DNA from: Streptomyces cinnamoneus
GTDB lineage: Bacteria; Actinomycetota; Actinomycetes; Streptomycetales; Streptomycetaceae
Reading direction: 5' to 3'
NCBI RefSeq assembly: GCF_014650495.1
Contig: NZ_BMVB01000004.1
Location: 62,001-126,000 of the forward strand
DNA: 64,000 nucleotides
The notes under the pieces: model-generated
Databases searched by the model: none
The model's input: only the letters and a program-made list of their open reading frames with translations
Told to the model about the DNA's origin: nothing
Shown: positions 7,880-16,885 of the stretch, in pieces
Layout: every line of letters starts with the position of its first letter
Position numbering within the stretch: position 1 is the first letter of the stretch
Translations under genes and position numbers: made by a program

Positions 7880-8629
7880 TCAGTGCACGTCCAGCGTGAC
7901 CGTGAACGAGAAGCGGTCACCGCGGTAGCGGATACGGGCCACGTCGACGGCGTGGCCCGACTCGTCGTAGGTCACGCCCGTGTAGTGCAGGATCGGGCTC
8001 AGCAGCGGCACCTGCAGGAGACGGGCCGTCTCCGGGTCCGCCAGGCGCGCCTCGACCGTGTCCGTGATGCGGCTGATCCGCACCCCCACCGCGTCGCGCA
8101 GCACCTTCGTCATCGGCCAGCGCGCGAGGTCCGCCACGTCGATGCGCTCGGCCACCTCCGGCCGGACGAGGTTCTCCGCCCAGTTCGTCGGCTCGCCCGA
8201 CGTCCCGTCGCAGCGCAGCCGCCGGTAGGCGACCGCCTCCTCCATCCCGGGGAAGTGCTCGGCCAGGTCGGCCGGGACGGCGACCGGCCCGTGGTCCAGC
8301 ACCGCCGTGCGTTCGCCGGACTGCTGCGCGACGATCGTGTCCACCGAGCCGAGCAGCCGCACGGGAGAGCCTCGCCGGGCGCTCGGCTCGATGAAGGTGC
8401 CGCGCCGCCGGTGCCGGCTGATCAGCCCCTCCGCCTCCAGCTCCTTCAGCGCCTGCCGCATGGTCAGCACGCTGACGCCGTAGTGCTCGGCGAGGGCCTC
8501 CTCGGTGGGCAGGCGCAGCGGGTCGTCCGGACGCCGCCCCAATATGGAGGCGCGCAGCGACTGGGAGACCTGGTACCACAGCGGCAGCTTGCGGTTGAGC
8601 GCGAGGGAGTCGGGGGCGAAGGTGGTCAC
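7880..8629 (-). CDS. GntR-family regulator, HutC subfamily (UTRA effector domain)
   Basis: 249 aa starting at GTG 8629 with CAGGAG upstream. The N-terminal winged helix (about 15-80) has the family pattern PLWYQVSQSLRASI, LPTEEALAEHYGVS, TMRQALKELEAEGLI and RRGTFI. Residues about 95-245 form a UTRA domain that binds a small effector. The gene lies 22 bp after hmgA on the same strand, so it is co-transcribed and probably represses homogentisate breakdown until a tyrosine or phenylacetate catabolite appears. The effector and the control of hmgA are inferred from position. A candidate operator lies just upstream of hmgA at 10008-10027. Confidence 0.88.
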   Translation of the reverse strand: MTTFAPDSLALNRKLPLWYQVSQSLRASILGRRPDDPLRLPTEEALAEHYGVSVLTMRQALKELEAEGLISRHRRRGTFIEPSARRGSPVRLLGSVDTIVAQQSGERTAVLDHGPVAVPADLAEHFPGMEEAVAYRRLRCDGTSGEPTNWAENLVRPEVAERIDVADLARWPMTKVLRDAVGVRISRITDTVEARLADPETARLLQVPLLSPILHYTGVTYDESGHAVDVARIRYRGDRFSFTVTLDVH

Positions 8630-8651
8630 GGTGGCTCCGGCTCCTGCGGCG

Positions 8652-9983
8652 TCAGCGGTCGAAGTGGCGCTGCAGACCCTGCCACACCGCGTCGTACCCC
8701 GTCTGCAGGTGACGGGCCCCCGCCGCCCGTCCGGTGAGGGTCAGCGGCCAGCGCGTCTCGAACATGAAGGCCAGCCCGTCGTCCAGCTTCTGCGGAGCCA
8801 GCTCCGCCGCGCTCGCCCGTTCGAAGGTGTCCCGGTCCGGGCCGTGCGCCGACATCATGTTGTGCAGCGAACCGCCGCCCGGCACGAAGCCGCCCTTTCC
8901 GGCCGTCTTCGCGTCGTAGGCGCCCTCGATCAGGCCCATGTACTCGCTCATCACGTTCCGGTGGAAGTACGGCGGCCGGAACGTGTCCTCGCCCACCAGC
9001 CAGCGCGGGGCGAACACCACGAAGTCGACGCCCGCCAGGCCCGGGGTGTCGGACGGCGAGGTGAGGACCGTGAAGATCGACGGGTCCGGGTGGTCGTAGC
9101 TGATCGAGCCGATGACGTTGAAGCGGCGCAGGTCGTAGACGTAGGGGACGTAGTTGCCGTGCCAGGCGACCACGTCCAGCGGCGAGTGGTCGTAGGTCGC
9201 CGTCCAGAGGTTGCCGCAGAACTTGTTGACCACCTCGACCGGGCCCTCGACGTCCTCGTGGGCCGCCACCGGAGCCAGGAAGTCCCGGGCGTTCGCCAGA
9301 CCGTTCGCGCCGATCGGGCCCAGGTCGGGCAGGACGAAGGGCTTGCCGTAGTTCTCGCAGACGTAGCCGCGGGCCTGCTCGTCCAGCAGCTCCACCCGGA
9401 AGCGCACGCCGCGCGGGATCAGCGCCACGTGCCCCGGCTCGGCGCGCAGCAGCCCGAATTCGGTGCGCAGCAGCAGCCCGCCGCGCTCCGGCACGATCAG
9501 CAGCTCGCCGTCGGCGTCGCTGAACACCCGGCTCATCGAGGCGTTGGCGGCGTACAGGTGCACGGCCATGCCCGTGCGCTGCGCGGCGTCGCCGTTGCCG
9601 CCCAGGGTCCACAGGCCGGCCAGGAAGTCGGTGCCCGCGGCGGGCTCCGGCATCGGGTCCCAGCGCAGCCGGTTGGGGTCGGGCACGGTCTCGGTGAAGG
9701 GCGCGCCGCGCACGGCGCCGTTGTCGGTCCGGGTGAACGGCGGGTGGGCGGCCGAGGGGCGGATGCGGTACAGCCACGAGCGCAGGTTGTGGGCGCGGGG
9801 CTCGGTGAAGGCGGAGCCGCTCAGCTGCTCCGCGTAGAGGCCGAGCGGCGCCCGCTGCGGGGAATTGCGCCCGTGCGGCAGGGCACCGGGCAGAGCCTCG
9901 CTGCTGTGCTCGTTGCCGAAGCCGGACAGATACGTCAGCCCCTCGGCCGTCTTCCGCGCCTGCTCGTTGCCGCTACCGCTCAT
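8652..9983 (-). CDS. hmgA: Homogentisate 1,2-dioxygenase
   Basis: 443 aa, the usual family length. HmgA is a mononuclear Fe(II) enzyme that opens the ring of homogentisate to maleylacetoacetate in phenylalanine/tyrosine catabolism. The early block [19 protein letters not shown] and the iron-ligand region [14 protein letters not shown] (His and Glu) plus [14 protein letters not shown] (third His region) are all present. Start ATG 9983. It is the first gene of a two-gene unit with the HutC-type regulator and is divergent from the aldehyde dehydrogenase at 10200. The other pathway enzymes (hppD, fumarylacetoacetase) are not in the window. Confidence 0.96.
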   Translation of the reverse strand: MSGSGNEQARKTAEGLTYLSGFGNEHSSEALPGALPHGRNSPQRAPLGLYAEQLSGSAFTEPRAHNLRSWLYRIRPSAAHPPFTRTDNGAVRGAPFTETVPDPNRLRWDPMPEPAAGTDFLAGLWTLGGNGDAAQRTGMAVHLYAANASMSRVFSDADGELLIVPERGGLLLRTEFGLLRAEPGHVALIPRGVRFRVELLDEQARGYVCENYGKPFVLPDLGPIGANGLANARDFLAPVAAHEDVEGPVEVVNKFCGNLWTATYDHSPLDVVAWHGNYVPYVYDLRRFNVIGSISYDHPDPSIFTVLTSPSDTPGLAGVDFVVFAPRWLVGEDTFRPPYFHRNVMSEYMGLIEGAYDAKTAGKGGFVPGGGSLHNMMSAHGPDRDTFERASAAELAPQKLDDGLAFMFETRWPLTLTGRAAGARHLQTGYDAVWQGLQRHFDR

Positions 9984-10007
9984 CGCGTGCTCCCGCTGCC
10001 GGTGGAT

Positions 10008-10027
10008 TCCTATGGGAGACCGTAGGA
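10008..10027. promoter_or_regulatory. Inverted repeat upstream of hmgA, candidate operator
   Basis: TCCTA and TAGGA are separated by 10 nt, 25 bp upstream of the hmgA start. The same spot carries GGATTCC twice (10004-10010 and 10025-10031). It is the only clear dyad in the 216-bp gap between hmgA and the aldehyde dehydrogenase. The best candidate binder is the co-transcribed HutC-type regulator; this is inference. Confidence 0.4.
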
Positions 10028-10199
10028 TTCCCGGCCGGGCGCGTCAATGGATCAGCGGCCGTCGTGTCCGGGACCGCCCGGGAGTCGCCCCACGGACCGG
10101 CCAAATCGGCCGGAGCGGGACGCAGTTGCTGGTCAGTTCGTCCTACCGGTGGGTAGGGTCGAGGGCGACCGAGCGCACCGCACCGCGAGGAGAAGACCT

Positions 10200-11618
10200 G
10201 TGATCGCCCACGACGGGATGTACATCGACGGCAGCTGGCGGCCCGCTGCGGGCCGTGACACGACCGAGGTGGTCAACCCGGCCGACGAGCAGGTCATCGG
10301 GGTCGTCCCGGCGGGCACCGCCGAGGACGTCGACGCCGCCGTACGGGCCGCCCGTGCGGCCCTGCCGGCCTGGGCCGCCACCCCGCCCGCCCGGCGCGGC
10401 GAGTACCTCGCCGCGCTGCGCGACGCGCTCGCCGCCCGGCAGGAGGAGGTGGCCGCCACCGTCACCGCCGAGCTCGGCTCGCCCACCGGCTTCGCCCTGC
10501 GCGTCCACGCCGGCGTGCCGGTCGCCGTCGCCGGTTCGTACGCCGAGCTGGCCGCGGAGCACGCGTTCGAGGAGCGCATCGGCAACTCCACCGTCCTGCA
10601 CGAGCCGGTCGGCGTCGTCGCTGCGATCACCCCCTGGAACTACCCGCTCCACCAGATCGTCGCCAAGGTCGCCCCGGCCCTCGCCGCGGGCTGCACGGTC
10701 GTCCTCAAGCCCGCCGAGGACACGCCGCTGACCGCACAGCTCTTCGCCGAGTGCGTGGCGGACGCGGGCTTCCCGGCCGGCGTGTTCAACCTGGTCACCG
10801 GCCTGGGCGAGGTCGCCGGCCGGGCACTGGCCGAGCACGGGGGCGTCGACCTCGTCTCCTTCACCGGCTCGACGGCCGTCGGCAGATCCGTCGCCGCGGC
10901 CGCGGGCGCGGCGATCAAGCGGGTCGCCCTCGAACTCGGCGGCAAGTCCGCCTGCGTCGTCCTCCCGGGCGCGGACCTCACCCGGGCCGTCACCACCACC
11001 GTCGCCGACGTCATGCGCAACGCCGGCCAGTCCTGCAACGCCCTGACGCGGCTGCTGGTCCACGCCGACCACTACGAGGAAGCCGTCCGGATCGCCGCCG
11101 GGGCCGTGCAGGACTACGTGCCCGGCGACCCCGCCGACCCCGCCACCCGGCTGGGGCCCCTCGTCAGCGCGGCGCAGCGCGAGCGGGTCACCGGCTACGT
11201 CACCCGGGGCATCGAGGAGGGTGCGCGCCTGGTCGTGGGCGGGCCCGGGGCCCCGGAGGGCCGTGAGAAGGGCTACTACGTCCGCCCGACCGTCTTCGCC
11301 GACGTCACGCCCGGGATGACCATCGCCCAGGAGGAGATCTTCGGGCCCGTCGTCTGCGTCATGAAGTACGAGGACGAGGAGGAGGCCCTGCGCATCGCCA
11401 ACGGCACGGTCTACGGGCTGGCCGGCGCGGTGTGGGCGCAGGACGAGGAGCGGGCCGCCGCCTTCGCCCGCCGCATGGACACCGGGCAGGTCGACATCAA
11501 CGGCGGCCGGTTCAACCTGCTCGCCCCCTTCGGCGGCCACAAGCAGTCGGGGATCGGCCGGGAGCTGGGCGTGCACGGTCTGACCGAGTACCTGCAGACC
11601 AAGTCCCTCCAGTTCTGA
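10200..11618 (+). CDS. NAD(P)-dependent aldehyde dehydrogenase
   Basis: 472 aa from GTG 10200, preceded by GAGGAG at ideal spacing; upstream codons in the frame lack family similarity. All ALDH landmarks are visible: TPWNYPLHQ, KPAEDTPLT, FTGSTAVGR, catalytic Glu245 in LELGGK, catalytic Cys279 in NAGQSCNA and EEIFGPVV. It oxidises an aldehyde to the acid; the specificity is not evident. The Zn alcohol dehydrogenase gene starts 91 bp downstream on the same strand, so the pair may oxidise an alcohol to an acid in two steps. This is one of many broad-range ALDHs in streptomycetes. Confidence 0.93.
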   Translation: MIAHDGMYIDGSWRPAAGRDTTEVVNPADEQVIGVVPAGTAEDVDAAVRAARAALPAWAATPPARRGEYLAALRDALAARQEEVAATVTAELGSPTGFALRVHAGVPVAVAGSYAELAAEHAFEERIGNSTVLHEPVGVVAAITPWNYPLHQIVAKVAPALAAGCTVVLKPAEDTPLTAQLFAECVADAGFPAGVFNLVTGLGEVAGRALAEHGGVDLVSFTGSTAVGRSVAAAAGAAIKRVALELGGKSACVVLPGADLTRAVTTTVADVMRNAGQSCNALTRLLVHADHYEEAVRIAAGAVQDYVPGDPADPATRLGPLVSAAQRERVTGYVTRGIEEGARLVVGGPGAPEGREKGYYVRPTVFADVTPGMTIAQEEIFGPVVCVMKYEDEEEALRIANGTVYGLAGAVWAQDEERAAAFARRMDTGQVDINGGRFNLLAPFGGHKQSGIGRELGVHGLTEYLQTKSLQF

Positions 11619-11709
11619 ACCCGGGCCCGCCGGCCCGGTCCACCCCGCCCGCCGTCCGCCGGAGCGCACAGTCCGCACCGGCCCGGAGAGACCTGAGAAA
11701 GGGTTCGCC

Positions 11710-12798
11710 ATGGTTCGCGCCGCCGTCCTGCCCGCCGTGGGCGCCCCGCTGGAGATCACCGAGATCGACCTGCCCGCCCCCGGCCCGGGGCAGGTGCGGG
11801 TGAGGCTCGCCGCCGCCGGGGTCTGCCACTCCGACCTCTCGCTCTCCAACGGCACCCTGCGCCAGCCGGTCCCGGCCGTGCTCGGCCACGAGGGGTCGGG
11901 CACCGTCACCGCCGTGGGCGAGGGCGTGCACGAGGTGGCACCCGGCGACCGGGTCGTCCTCAACTGGGCGCCCTCCTGTCGCTCCTGCCACTTCTGCGGC
12001 CTGGACGAGCCCTGGCTGTGCGCCGACGCCGCGACCGGTGCCGGCGCCCCGTACGCCACCCTGCGCCGGGACGGCTCCGCGCTCTACCCGGGCCTGGGCA
12101 CCGCGGTCTTCGCCGAGGAGACCGTGGTGCGGGCGAGCGCGGTGCTGCCGCTGCCCGACGGCATCCCGCTGGTGGAGGCGGCCCTGCTGGGCTGCGCGGT
12201 GCTCACCGGCTACGGCGCGGTGCACCACAGCGCCCGGGTGCGGGCCGGCGAGACGGTGGCGGTCTACGGCGTCGGCGGGGTGGGCCTGTCCGTGCTGCAG
12301 GCCGCGCGGATCGCCGGGGCGGCGTCGATCGTGGCGGTGGACGTGTCCCCGGAGAAGGAGGCGCTGGCCCGCGCCGCCGGGGCCACCGCGTTCGTCGTCG
12401 CCTCCGAGGACACCGCACGGACGGTCCGGGAGCTGACCGGCGGCCACGGCGTGGACGTGGCCGTCGAGTGCGTCGGCCACGCCGGCACCATTCGCACCGC
12501 ATGGACCTCCACCCGCCGGGGCGGCCGCACCACCGTCGTCGGCATCGGCGGCCGCGACCAGCAGGTGGCCTTCTCGGCGCTGGAGCTCTTCTACTTCGGC
12601 CGCACCCTCAACGGCTGCGTCTACGGCAACAGCGACCCGGCCCGGGACCTGCCCGCCATCGCCGCCCACGTGCGCGCGGGGCGGCTGGACCTGGCGGGCA
12701 TGGTGACGGCGCGCACGGACCTCGACGGCATCCCGGAGGCGTTCGAGGCGATGCTGGCCGGCCGCGGCGGCCGGGCCCTGGTGGTCTTCCCGGACTAG
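11710..12798 (+). CDS. Zinc-dependent alcohol dehydrogenase (MDR family)
   Basis: 362 aa with an AGAAAGGG ribosome site. The catalytic zinc site is complete (Cys39 in GVCHSD, His60-Glu61 in LGHEGSG, Cys162). So is the four-cysteine structural zinc loop (Cys90, 93, 96, 104). The Rossmann motif GVGGVG binds NAD(H). It resembles the class III-like Zn alcohol dehydrogenases that handle medium-chain or aromatic alcohols or thiol adducts. It probably works with the aldehyde dehydrogenase just upstream. Its stop codon shares the palindrome CTAG with the stop of the convergent DUF2165 gene, so the two genes overlap by 4 bp tail to tail. Confidence 0.93.
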   Translation: MVRAAVLPAVGAPLEITEIDLPAPGPGQVRVRLAAAGVCHSDLSLSNGTLRQPVPAVLGHEGSGTVTAVGEGVHEVAPGDRVVLNWAPSCRSCHFCGLDEPWLCADAATGAGAPYATLRRDGSALYPGLGTAVFAEETVVRASAVLPLPDGIPLVEAALLGCAVLTGYGAVHHSARVRAGETVAVYGVGGVGLSVLQAARIAGAASIVAVDVSPEKEALARAAGATAFVVASEDTARTVRELTGGHGVDVAVECVGHAGTIRTAWTSTRRGGRTTVVGIGGRDQQVAFSALELFYFGRTLNGCVYGNSDPARDLPAIAAHVRAGRLDLAGMVTARTDLDGIPEAFEAMLAGRGGRALVVFPD

Positions 12799-13307
12799 TC
12801 CCGGTGCCACTGCGGGGACGGCAGATGGATCAGTATCAGCACGAAGCCGGCGAGCGTGAAGGTGCGGAGCGCGGCCTGCAGTCCGTTCCACTTGGCCGAC
12901 TGCCACATGGCGAACCACTCGCCGCCTATGGCGATGAAGCCCAGCCCGAACAGCAGCATGAGCATCAGCAGTCCCACCGTGGTGGCACGCCGGGCCGCGC
13001 CGTAGCCGGGGCCGGACCGGCCCAGGCCGCGGACCCACAGCACGGTGGCGGCGATCAGCAGGGCGGCGGCCAGCGTCTCCCATACGATGATGAGCACGTA
13101 GGCGGCGTCCTGGACCGCGGGGTCCGTGACGGCCCGCCACATCAGGTCATCGTCCTCGAAGGTCGTGTCCATCGCCAGGACGTGCCGGACGAACTCCTGG
13201 TTGGTGCCGAAGTCGGTGATGTTGCCGAAGGCGACGAGGGTGATGTAGACCGCCACCGTGGCGGTCAGCACCGTGGCCGCCACGGGCAGGGTGCGCTCAG
13301 CGGTCAT
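12795..13307 (-). CDS. DUF2165-type small integral membrane protein
   Basis: 170 aa with four membrane helices: about 8-28, 70-92, 108-130 and 145-162. The loop after the first helix contains NITDFGTNQEFVRHVLAMDTTF, which matches the DUF2165 pattern as I recall it. Function is unknown; these are predicted inner-membrane proteins. It is divergent from the TetR gene at 13431, and the gap holds a clear TetR-type operator (13348-13361), so it may be under that regulator. It overlaps the alcohol dehydrogenase stop by 4 bp. Confidence 0.82.
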   Translation of the reverse strand: MTAERTLPVAATVLTATVAVYITLVAFGNITDFGTNQEFVRHVLAMDTTFEDDDLMWRAVTDPAVQDAAYVLIIVWETLAAALLIAATVLWVRGLGRSGPGYGAARRATTVGLLMLMLLFGLGFIAIGGEWFAMWQSAKWNGLQAALRTFTLAGFVLILIHLPSPQWHRD

Positions 13308-13347
13308 GGGGTGATTCCTTCCCCCGGGACCGGAGCCGTACGCCCCC

Positions 13348-13361
13348 TAAGCGCTTGCTCA
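13348..13361. promoter_or_regulatory. TetR-type operator between DUF2165 and TetR genes
   Basis: The 14-mer TAAGCGCTTGCTCA fits an inverted repeat T-N-AGC-N4-GCT-N-A. From memory, this dyad pattern is recognised by several TetR regulators of acyl-CoA and lipid metabolism. It lies midway in the 123-bp divergent gap, placed to control both the membrane protein gene and tetR. Confidence 0.6.
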
Positions 13362-13430
13362 GGTTCGGGGTATGGTGTTCGTCCTTCCGACGGCGAGGGG
13401 CCCGGAGCGGCCCGGAGAGCGGGGCACGGC

Positions 13431-14063
13431 ATGGGTGCGGAGGCGCAGCGGACCGAGGAGTGGGCCGACGTGACGCCCGACGCCGCACGGAGGCTGCTGA
13501 CCGCCGCCGTCCAGGCGTTCGCCGAGCGCGGCTATCACGCCACCACCACCCGCGACATCGCCGGCCGCGCCGGCATGAGCCCTGCCGCGCTCTACATCCA
13601 CTACCGGACCAAGGAAGAGCTCCTCTTCCGCATCAGCAGCGTCGGCCACCGCCTCGCCCTCGACATCCTCCGGCAGGCCCGCGACGGCGCCGGCACCCCC
13701 GCCGAGCGGCTCGCCGCCGCCGTCCGCCGCTTCGTGCGCTGGCACGCCGAGCACCACACCACCGCGCGGGTCGTGCAGTACGAGCTCGGCGCGCTCGGCG
13801 AGGAGCACTACGCGGAGATCCTCGGCATGCGCCGGGACACCGACGCCGCCGTGCGCGCCATCATCGAGGACGGCGTCGCCGCCGGCGACTTCGACGTCCC
13901 CGACGTGCGCGGCACCACCCTCGCCGTGCTCTCCCTGTGCATCGACGTCGCCCGCTGGTTCAACGTCGAGGGCAAGCGCACCCCCGACGAGGTCGGCGAG
14001 TTGCACGCCGGGCTGGTGCTGCGCATGGTGGGGTACGACGGCACCCTGCCCACCGGCGTCTGA
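13431..14063 (+). CDS. TetR-family transcriptional regulator
   Basis: 210 aa from ATG 13431. The helix-turn-helix (about 20-65) reads AVQAFAERGYHATTTRDIAGRAGMS, followed by ALYIHYRTKEELLF. The C-terminal ligand domain is helical and resembles regulators of acyl-CoA metabolism, with no obvious special residues. The upstream dyad at 13348-13361 is a likely autoregulatory site, and the divergent DUF2165 gene a likely second target. soxR follows 15 bp after its stop on the same strand, so the two regulators may share a transcript. Confidence 0.87.
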   Translation: MGAEAQRTEEWADVTPDAARRLLTAAVQAFAERGYHATTTRDIAGRAGMSPAALYIHYRTKEELLFRISSVGHRLALDILRQARDGAGTPAERLAAAVRRFVRWHAEHHTTARVVQYELGALGEEHYAEILGMRRDTDAAVRAIIEDGVAAGDFDVPDVRGTTLAVLSLCIDVARWFNVEGKRTPDEVGELHAGLVLRMVGYDGTLPTGV

Positions 14064-14078
14064 CGTACAGTCTGAGCC

Positions 14079-14540
14079 GTGCCGCAGATTTCGAACAAAA
14101 TCCACGAGCTGACCGTCGGACAGCTCTCCGCGCGCAGCGGCGCAGCCGTCTCCGCCCTGCACTTCTACGAGACCAAGGGCCTGATCAGCAGCCGTCGCAC
14201 GGCCGGCAACCAGCGCCGCTACGACCGTGACGCGCTGCGCCGGGTCGCCTTCATCCGCGCCGCCCAGCGTGTCGGCATCCCGCTCGCCACGATCCGTGAC
14301 GCGCTCGCCGAACTGCCCGACGAGCGCACCCCCAACCGCGCCGACTGGGCACGGCTGTCCGAGGTCTGGCGGACCGAGCTGGACGAACGGATACGGCAGC
14401 TCGGCGCGTTGCGCGACCGCCTGGACGACTGCATCGGCTGCGGCTGTCTGTCGCTGGACAAGTGCGCGCTGTCCAACCCCGACGACCGCTTCGGCGGTAT
14501 GGGCACCGGCTCGCTGCTGTACGGCCAGCGCACGTCCTGA
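14079..14540 (+). CDS. soxR: Redox-sensing transcriptional activator SoxR (MerR family)
   Basis: 153 aa starting at GTG 14079. The MerR helix-turn-helix lies at about 11-30 ([20 protein letters not shown]). The [2Fe-2S] motif C-x2-C-x-C-x5-C is complete (Cys118, 121, 123, 129), followed by LSNPDDRFG. SoxR proteins are oxidised by redox-cycling compounds. In Streptomyces the known triggers are self-made pigments such as actinorhodin, and the targets are monooxygenase and transporter genes elsewhere (recalled, not seen here). There is no soxS, as expected in actinobacteria. It is probably co-transcribed with the tetR gene 15 bp upstream. Confidence 0.95.
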   Translation: MPQISNKIHELTVGQLSARSGAAVSALHFYETKGLISSRRTAGNQRRYDRDALRRVAFIRAAQRVGIPLATIRDALAELPDERTPNRADWARLSEVWRTELDERIRQLGALRDRLDDCIGCGCLSLDKCALSNPDDRFGGMGTGSLLYGQRTS

Positions 14541-14579
14541 CGGCCGCACACCGCTCCCGCGGCCGGTCACCGGGCGTCC

Positions 14580-14613
14580 GGCCGCTCCCCGGGGGCGCCC
14601 CCGGGGAGCGGCC
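14580..14613. terminator. Perfect 34-bp palindrome, bidirectional terminator
   Basis: A 17-bp arm beginning GGCCGCTCCCC is followed directly by its exact complement. It lies 40 bp after soxR and ends one base before the stop codon of the convergent zinc-ribbon gene. It can form a stem on either strand, so it likely terminates both transcripts. Confidence 0.75.
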
Positions 14614-15225
14614 TCACACCGCCGCGTAGCGCTCGGCGAAGGTGTACCGCCGGGCCGCGGAGAGCGCGGCGGGGGTGAGGACGGGCACGGGCACGACGAT
14701 GCCGCAGTCCGTGCACACCGGGCCCTGGAGCGGGTAGCGCTCCAGGTCCGTGCGCCACTCGATGCGTTCCTGGGCGCACACGGGGCAGGCATCGCCGGGG
14801 GCGGACTCCATGGCTTTGATCATCCGGCGGAGCACGTCCGCGAGGGGAGCGGCCGGCGTCACCTCGGGGGACGCGCACGGCACGATGTCACAGCCGCCCC
14901 AGGTGTTGCGGTGCCAGTCGTCGACGGCGCTGGGCTGGCGGATGCCGTCGTGCTTCTCGCGCCGGCGGCGGCCGGCGAACTCCGCTTCGTAGGCCAGCCA
15001 GACCTCGCGCGCCTCCTCCAGCTCGGCCAGCGCGGCGATGAGCAGGGCGGGGTCGGGGGAACGGTCGTCGGGGGCGAGGCCGGCGCGGGCGCACAGGTGG
15101 CGCCAGGTCGCCCGGTGCCCGTACGGGGCGAAGCGTTCGAGGCATTTGCGCAAGGACGTCCGGCGCAGTGCGATGGTGTTCCGTGGATTGCGGACTTCCC
15201 GGGCTAGTGCTCTGAAACCTGCCAC
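14614..15225 (-). CDS. Conserved protein with C-terminal zinc ribbon, unknown function
   Basis: 203 aa from GTG 15225. GGAGG lies 9 nt upstream of this GTG; the open frame extends to 15354 but lacks a better start. The N-terminal part (VAGFRALAREVRNPRN) is basic and helical. Two CxxC knuckles near the C-terminus (CPVCAQERIEW and GPVCTDCG) should bind one zinc. I know no function. It may bind nucleic acid or protein, judging only from the ribbon and basic N-terminus. It ends at the strong palindrome shared with soxR. Confidence 0.75.
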   Translation of the reverse strand: MAGFRALAREVRNPRNTIALRRTSLRKCLERFAPYGHRATWRHLCARAGLAPDDRSPDPALLIAALAELEEAREVWLAYEAEFAGRRRREKHDGIRQPSAVDDWHRNTWGGCDIVPCASPEVTPAAPLADVLRRMIKAMESAPGDACPVCAQERIEWRTDLERYPLQGPVCTDCGIVVPVPVLTPAALSAARRYTFAERYAAV

Positions 15226-15394
15226 TGCATCCCACCTCCGGCGGCGCGGACTCGGATCGACATGGAAGGGACGTATCCCGCCGCCGATCGGATCCATCGG
15301 ATATCCGGACCCGCGGCAGGGGATACGCGCCGACTTCCGCTCTGCTACCCCCATCGGGCCGACAGATGTGGGCCCGTGCGAAGGTGGCGGATCC

Positions 15395-16732
15395 TCAGTC
15401 CACCGACGGGCGTACGAGCCGCCCGGCCACCAGCACGAGACGGGCGAGCTCGCCGTGGCAGATGTCGCTGTGGGCCCCGGAGGGCGGTCCGCCGTGCCGG
15501 ACGACGGCCGCGACGTCGACGTTGACGCAGCCGGTCTCCGGCAGCGGGCCCGCCAGGGCCTGCCCGAGCTCCAGCGTTCCGGTGCCGGTCACGGCCTGGA
15601 CGCCGTCGTGGCCCATCGCGCCCCACCGGGGGTCGCCGAGGCCCAGCGCGGACTGCGTGTCCCCGGACAACCGGGAGGCGAGCGGGTAGAGCACGCTCAG
15701 CGCCAGGTCGTGGCGCGAATGGCAGCACACCACGGGCCCGGCGACCCGGCGGTGCAGGTCCTTCAGGACCCCCGAGCGGTCCTGGGCGAAGGGCAGGCGG
15801 GGCGCGAAGGCGTAGTGCGAGAAGGCGCCTTGGAGCAGAACGAGGGAGTGCACGCACTGTGCGCGCTCCGGCAGCCCGCGCACGGCAAACGCGACGAGCC
15901 GCCCGCCGAAGCTGTGCCCCACCAGGTGCACCCGCAGGCCGGGGGACGCCGCGGCGAGCTCCCCGAGGAGCGGGCCGAGTCCCTGCTGCCCCACCTGGCC
16001 CGCGCGTCGCTTCATCTCCCAGTAGGAGCTCTGCCGCAGCAGTTCGAGGGCGCCGCTCCACAGGCGCCCCAGGCTCCCGAAGAGCTCGGCCCGGGCCGAG
16101 CCGGGCGGGGCCACGGCGTCGGCGAAGCGCTCGCAGACCGCCTGCGGGTTCTCGGTCAGCATCGCCGGCACCCCGGACGCGCCCGGCTCCGGATCCACGT
16201 CGTGGAGAACGGGGTCCTCCGTGCCAGTGGCCGCCCCCGGACCGGGCATCCCCACGAGCCGGCGCACGAGGGAGGCGAACTCCTCCAGTCGTGCGGGCTC
16301 CGCGGGCCGCCGCTCGATCAGCTCGGCCAGCCGGTCCAGCAGCGTCTCGCTGCCGGGGAAGGCCGCCGCCAGCGCCTCCAGCGTGCCGGGCTCCAGCGCC
16401 GGGCCGTCGCCGGTCAGCGCGGGGCGGAGGTCCGGGAAGTCGGGGACGGGCTCGTCGGTGAAGCGCATCGACGGCCAGATCACCCCGCCGTAGCCCAGGC
16501 GCGCGGTGGTGTCGCCGCACTCGGCGAACACGGCGGGGAAGGGGGCGAAGAACCGTCGGTAGAGGCCGGTGGCGAGCGACCGGCTGTTGTTCCAGCCGTG
16601 CGCGAAGATCACCAGATCGGTCAGGCCGCGGTCCACCACCCCCCGTATCAGGGCGTCCCGGCCGCCCGGATCCCTGTCCCCCTCGGCGTCGAACATCAGT
16701 TCCCAGTACGGCTCCACGCCCACGTCCGCCAT
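15395..16732 (-). CDS. Alpha/beta-hydrolase fold protein (lipase-like)
   Basis: 445 aa from ATG 16732. The oxyanion-loop pattern VIFAHGWNNSR (about residues 41-51) and the nucleophile elbow VGHSFGG (about 272-278) identify the alpha/beta-hydrolase fold. HSRHDLALS and AHSDICHGEL near the C-terminus can supply the Asp and His of the triad. An insertion of about 150 residues between HGWNN and GHSFGG may be a lid. Homologues are, I believe, sometimes mislabelled 'serine-threonine protein kinase', but no kinase motif exists. There is no signal peptide, so it is cytoplasmic. Substrate unknown. It is divergent from the TetR gene at 16886; the operator in the gap could affect it too. Confidence 0.8.
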   Translation of the reverse strand: MADVGVEPYWELMFDAEGDRDPGGRDALIRGVVDRGLTDLVIFAHGWNNSRSLATGLYRRFFAPFPAVFAECGDTTARLGYGGVIWPSMRFTDEPVPDFPDLRPALTGDGPALEPGTLEALAAAFPGSETLLDRLAELIERRPAEPARLEEFASLVRRLVGMPGPGAATGTEDPVLHDVDPEPGASGVPAMLTENPQAVCERFADAVAPPGSARAELFGSLGRLWSGALELLRQSSYWEMKRRAGQVGQQGLGPLLGELAAASPGLRVHLVGHSFGGRLVAFAVRGLPERAQCVHSLVLLQGAFSHYAFAPRLPFAQDRSGVLKDLHRRVAGPVVCCHSRHDLALSVLYPLASRLSGDTQSALGLGDPRWGAMGHDGVQAVTGTGTLELGQALAGPLPETGCVNVDVAAVVRHGGPPSGAHSDICHGELARLVLVAGRLVRPSVD

Positions 16733-16840
16733 GTCGTCCCCCTGTGCCGGTCCCGATGTGCGCGCATCTTCCTGCCGTCAAGAGGGCGTGTCCAGCCTCC
16801 CGTCAACCGGTTCACCCGTGCGAGAAGCCCTTTCGCGCGG

Positions 16841-16860
16841 GCATACCGACTGGTTAGTGT
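16841..16860. promoter_or_regulatory. TetR operator site 1, shared with the APH/acyl-CoA dehydrogenase promoter
   Basis: GCATACCGACTGGTTAGTGT lies 26 bp before the tetR start. Its first 14 bases, GCATACCGACTGGT, recur exactly (opposite strand) at 19875-19888, before the APH/acyl-CoA dehydrogenase operon. The core ACCGAC-N2-GTTAGT is an imperfect dyad of the ACCGACYRGTCGGT type common for actinobacterial TetR regulators. Confidence 0.75.
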
Positions 16861-16885
16861 GCCGCTCACGGAAAGGCGGGTGGCG

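Noticed and set aside
12018..14063. A 681-codon frame ending in the TetR regulator
   Set aside because: The first 471 codons run out of frame through the alcohol dehydrogenase and antisense to DUF2165. Only the part from ATG 13431 is TetR.
15395..16732. Serine/threonine protein kinase annotation
   Set aside because: No kinase motif is present; HGWNN and GHSFGG mark an alpha/beta hydrolase.
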